A stretch of 8,418 bases of DNA from Fimbriimonadaceae bacterium (GTDB lineage Bacteria > Armatimonadota > Fimbriimonadia > Fimbriimonadales > Fimbriimonadaceae). The first letter of the stretch is position 1. Each line of letters starts with the position of its first letter. Positions 6,592 through 8,418 of this stretch are shown piece by piece. The stretch spans positions 1-8,418 of the forward strand of contig JALHPH010000056.1 of NCBI GenBank assembly GCA_022842565.1. The letters run 5' to 3'. Both the position numbers and the translations under genes were made by a program. Under the pieces are notes generated by a model. The model saw only the letters and a list, made by a program, of their open reading frames with translations, searched no databases and was not told where the DNA came from.

Positions 6592-7736
6592 GGTTGGCCC
6601 TCTCGGAAGACCCACATGGCGCCCTCTTCAGCGGGCGGCGTGGCCGCTTGGGTTGCGGCGTCGACGCCGCGCTTGATGTAGTCCACCACTTCGGGTGGGA
6701 AATCCTCGTCCGTCGTTTGGGTGGCGTGCTTCCCTTCTGCGGCGTACCGGGTGGCATCCTCTGCGGTGAGATAGCCGAGCTCCACCAGTCGCTTTTTGGC
6801 GACGCTGATGGGATCGCGTTGCCGACCCATTTCCAGCATCTGGCGGTAGGTGACCGACTCATCGACCGTTGGGCGATAGCGGGCCGCGCGGTCGTCGTCG
6901 TGGTCTCCGTGACCATAAGCTCGATAAGTTTTGCACTCCACGATGCTGGGGCCCTTGCCGGACCTAGCGTACTCAACCGCTTCCATCACCTTGTCGTAGA
7001 CATCAAAAACGTCCTGACCATCCGCGACCGTGCCGGGGATTCCGTAACCATCGGCGCGGCGAGCGAAGTCCTCTTGCGAATATTCCAAGTGGTTCGGCGT
7101 GCCATAGGCCCAGAAGTTGTTTTCGATGATGGTGACCACCGGAAGCTTGTGGACCGCAGCAAAGTTGATTGCTTCGTGGAAAACGCCTTGGGCCGTCGAA
7201 CCTTCACCGTTGTAAGTCAAGACCACCGCATCACCGCCGTTCAGTCGGTCTGCATAAACAACGCCCGCTGCAACAGGAATGGTGCCAGCGAGCATGGAAG
7301 TCGAGTGGATGATGTGGTGCTCTCGCGAACCAATGTGCGACCAGTTGTCGCGCGCACGACCGGGGGAGGTGGCCTTACACCAAACTTGGCCACAAAGATC
7401 CTCGATCGACATGCCTTTTCGACTGGGTCGATCCCAGCCTTCGCGCATGTCTTTCATAAAGAAAGCAGGCATGTCGCGGTGAATGGGGCTGATCCAGTCC
7501 GTGGATTTCAGTCCATAGAGCGAGCCGACCAAGATCGCCTCTTGGTTGTGGCTGGAATAAAGAGTGCCCGTCAGACGTCCGCGACGCTTTTCCTTGATCA
7601 GACGGACGTCGAAATAGCGTGCTAAATAAAGCTGCTGGAGGACCGCAAGATGGTCTTCTTTAGTCAGAAGGTCCTGTGGTCGCTGCGTTGCGCCCGTGTC
7701 TGTGCCGCGCTTGGGGCTGGATACTGTGCTTGCCAA
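6588..7736 (-). CDS. 2-oxoacid dehydrogenase complex E1 component, alpha subunit (pyruvate or branched-chain type)
   Basis: This 382-residue subunit carries the ThDP/Mg-binding motif of the E1. The motif begins at N176-G-E-G (177-179) and ends at ENN (205-207), with FHEAINFAAVHKLPVV between them. The usual GDG is GEG, a variant also known in branched-chain E1 alpha proteins, so activity is likely kept. FWAYGTP after ENN resembles 2-oxoisovalerate and acetoin-type enzymes. The substrate-side segments SSHNQEA (61-67) and HRDMPAFFMKDM (86-97) and the loop YGHGDHDDDRAARYR (274-288) are present. The loop serine that is phosphorylated in eukaryotic enzymes is replaced by Gly. The start is TTG at 7734-7736; no ATG or GTG occurs upstream of the conserved region, and GAGG sits at 7746-7749. 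The beta gene overlaps its stop by 4 bases. Pyruvate, branched-chain oxoacid or acetoin specificity cannot be settled here. Confidence 0.92.
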   Translation of the reverse strand: MASTVSSPKRGTDTGATQRPQDLLTKEDHLAVLQQLYLARYFDVRLIKEKRRGRLTGTLYSSHNQEAILVGSLYGLKSTDWISPIHRDMPAFFMKDMREGWDRPSRKGMSIEDLCGQVWCKATSPGRARDNWSHIGSREHHIIHSTSMLAGTIPVAAGVVYADRLNGGDAVVLTYNGEGSTAQGVFHEAINFAAVHKLPVVTIIENNFWAYGTPNHLEYSQEDFARRADGYGIPGTVADGQDVFDVYDKVMEAVEYARSGKGPSIVECKTYRAYGHGDHDDDRAARYRPTVDESVTYRQMLEMGRQRDPISVAKKRLVELGYLTAEDATRYAAEGKHATQTTDEDFPPEVVDYIKRGVDAATQAATPPAEEGAMWVFREGQP

Positions 7737-7745
7737 GACAATTTT

Positions 7746-7749
7746 CCTC
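7746..7749 (-). promoter_or_regulatory. Ribosome binding site supporting the TTG start of E1 alpha
   Basis: GAGG, followed by AAAA, lies 9 bases upstream of TTG at 7734-7736 on the minus strand. The nearer TTG inside AAAATTGTC is out of frame. This site is the main reason for choosing the TTG start. Confidence 0.6.
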
Positions 7750-7770
7750 GGGACTTCGTCCTGAAGTCCC
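7750..7770 (-). promoter_or_regulatory. Leader hairpin touching the E1 alpha ribosome binding site
   Basis: GGGACTTC and GAAGTCCC form a perfect 8-bp stem with a 5-base loop (AGGAC). The 3' arm ends at the base directly before the GAGG ribosome binding site. There is no T-tract, so this is not an intrinsic terminator. In the leader RNA it could stabilise the 5' end or tune ribosome access to the TTG start. The structure is certain as sequence; the function is inferred. Confidence 0.5.
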
Positions 7771-7825
7771 TTGAGCTGAAGATTTATGTTACCCTGACAG
7801 GTTCCAATCCTTCCTCTCGTATTTT

Positions 7826-7853
7826 AGGGTTCTACGGCACGCAAGAGAACCCT
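7826..7853. repeat. Perfect 8-bp inverted repeat downstream of the hydrolase gene
   Basis: The arms AGGGTTCT and AGAACCCT are exact complements with a 12-base loop. The 3' arm as transcribed on the minus strand is followed by AAAATA, not T residues, so it is not a standard terminator for the hydrolase. Between this repeat and the hairpin at 7750-7770 must lie the promoter of the E1 genes if they are transcribed separately. TAAAAT overlapping the repeat edge at 7822-7827 is a -10 candidate, with no good -35 that I can see. Confidence 0.4.
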
Positions 7854-7867
7854 GTTCCAGCAATTTC

Positions 7868-8418
7868 TTACTCTTTTGGCTTGAAGTGTTTTTCGAGCCA
7901 TTGCTTAAGTGTCGCAAGAATGTTCGGATTAAACTCGGCCCCAGGCCTTCCCCACCGCTCCATGCTATCGCGATAAGAGCTAGTGCGGTTGAAACCGTGG
8001 TCACTTTCGTCGAGCTTCACGTATTCGGCCAAACCGGGCTTCTTTGCGTTCACGATGTCTCGAATCATCTCGTGGTCAGCTTCGGTGCTAATGAAGTCGT
8101 TGGCTCCGTAGGTCACGAGGGTCGGGATGGTGATCTGCGCCCAGGCCTCGCCCAGATTGCGCTTCGAGAGTTGCTGGAAGAACGGGATGCCCACTCCCGA
8201 GAAAGTCTTGCCGTCCGGGATGATGTCAGCGACCTCGTCGGCCAGGTCAGGCCGTTTCGTCTTGATTTCTTCCACTGACCAACCCTCGGTGAAAAGCAGA
8301 TGATTGACCGCTGCAAACCCGCGCATGAACGTATCAACTTCGCCGGCCGGGGTACCACCCAGCATGGTTTGGCGTCGCGTGTTCTCCAGCTGATACTCCA
8401 GCCAAGTCTTGGCGAGCG
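7868..8418 (-). CDS. Alpha/beta hydrolase, C-terminal part (gene runs off the right edge)
   Basis: The frame stays open to the window edge, so at least 182 C-terminal residues are visible and the true start is outside. The internal ATG at 8365 should not be taken as the start, since in-frame codons upstream (reading LAKTWLEYQLENTRRQT) continue the protein. The visible part holds a helical cap-like region, then ITIPTLVTYGANDFIS with the probable catalytic Asp of the triad, then KLDESDHGFN with the catalytic His. It ends in a helix, LATLKQWLEKHF. This order fits the serine hydrolase/S9-S33 peptidase-like alpha/beta fold; the nucleophile Ser would lie off the edge. Substrate is unknown (esterase, acylaminopeptidase or similar). 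It lies 131 bases upstream of the E1 alpha gene on the same strand, with hairpins between, so co-transcription is uncertain. Confidence 0.82.
   Translation of the reverse strand, partial: LAKTWLEYQLENTRRQTMLGGTPAGEVDTFMRGFAAVNHLLFTEGWSVEEIKTKRPDLADEVADIIPDGKTFSGVGIPFFQQLSKRNLGEAWAQITIPTLVTYGANDFISTEADHEMIRDIVNAKKPGLAEYVKLDESDHGFNRTSSYRDSMERWGRPGAEFNPNILATLKQWLEKHFKPKE

Noticed and set aside
6558..7625. 355-codon plus-strand open frame
   Set aside because: It is antisense to E1 alpha, with no recognisable motifs and no convincing ribosome binding site. The minus-strand reading is strongly conserved in style.
7868..8365. Taking the ATG at 8365 as the true start of the hydrolase
   Set aside because: The frame remains open to the window edge and the visible part lacks the nucleophile and N-terminal half of the fold, so the gene is cut by the window rather than short.

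Overview
The window is moderately GC-rich bacterial chromosome, and every convincing gene lies on the minus strand. The best lineage clue is the prepilin-like protein at 832-1704. It has an N-terminus of the type GFTLIELLVVIAIIAILAAILFPV, a following SQAR segment and a C-terminal YADGHV motif. Such proteins are especially abundant in Armatimonadota (for example Fimbriimonas relatives) and Planctomycetota. I lean to Armatimonadota, from protein style only and with moderate confidence. No RNA genes, mobile elements or CRISPR arrays are visible.

Read in the direction of transcription (high to low coordinates), the window starts inside an alpha/beta hydrolase whose N-terminal part is off the right edge (7868-8418). 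A 131-base gap with two perfect hairpins follows. Next are the E1 alpha and E1 beta subunits of a ThDP-dependent 2-oxoacid dehydrogenase (pyruvate or branched-chain type), joined by a 4-base ATGA overlap. About 108 bases further on is a stand-alone CheY-like receiver protein (5059-5463), and then a strong intrinsic terminator (5004-5038).

The second block is a compact carbohydrate-responsive operon. It has an extended -10 promoter (4944-4970), a perfect 16-bp CpG-centred palindrome at the predicted transcription start (4922-4937), and a LacI-family repressor. After the repressor come an exported GH13 neopullulanase-like alpha-glucanase, a type IV prepilin-like protein and an 83-residue single-span membrane protein. 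The first three genes overlap by ATGA and the fourth follows after 3 bases. A strong GC-rich intrinsic terminator (516-549) closes the unit. The simplest reading is a self-repressed operon induced by a malto-oligosaccharide-type sugar, with starch or maltodextrin cleaved outside the cytoplasm. The co-translated pilin-like and small membrane proteins are the least explained part. A separate small three-span membrane protein (31-402) lies beyond the terminator with its own possible promoter.

Most of the window is recognisable housekeeping or catabolic DNA. The most interesting points are the physical coupling of a surface pseudopilin-like protein to a secreted amylase under LacI control, the well-defined operator/promoter arrangement, and the structured leader of the dehydrogenase genes with its TTG start.
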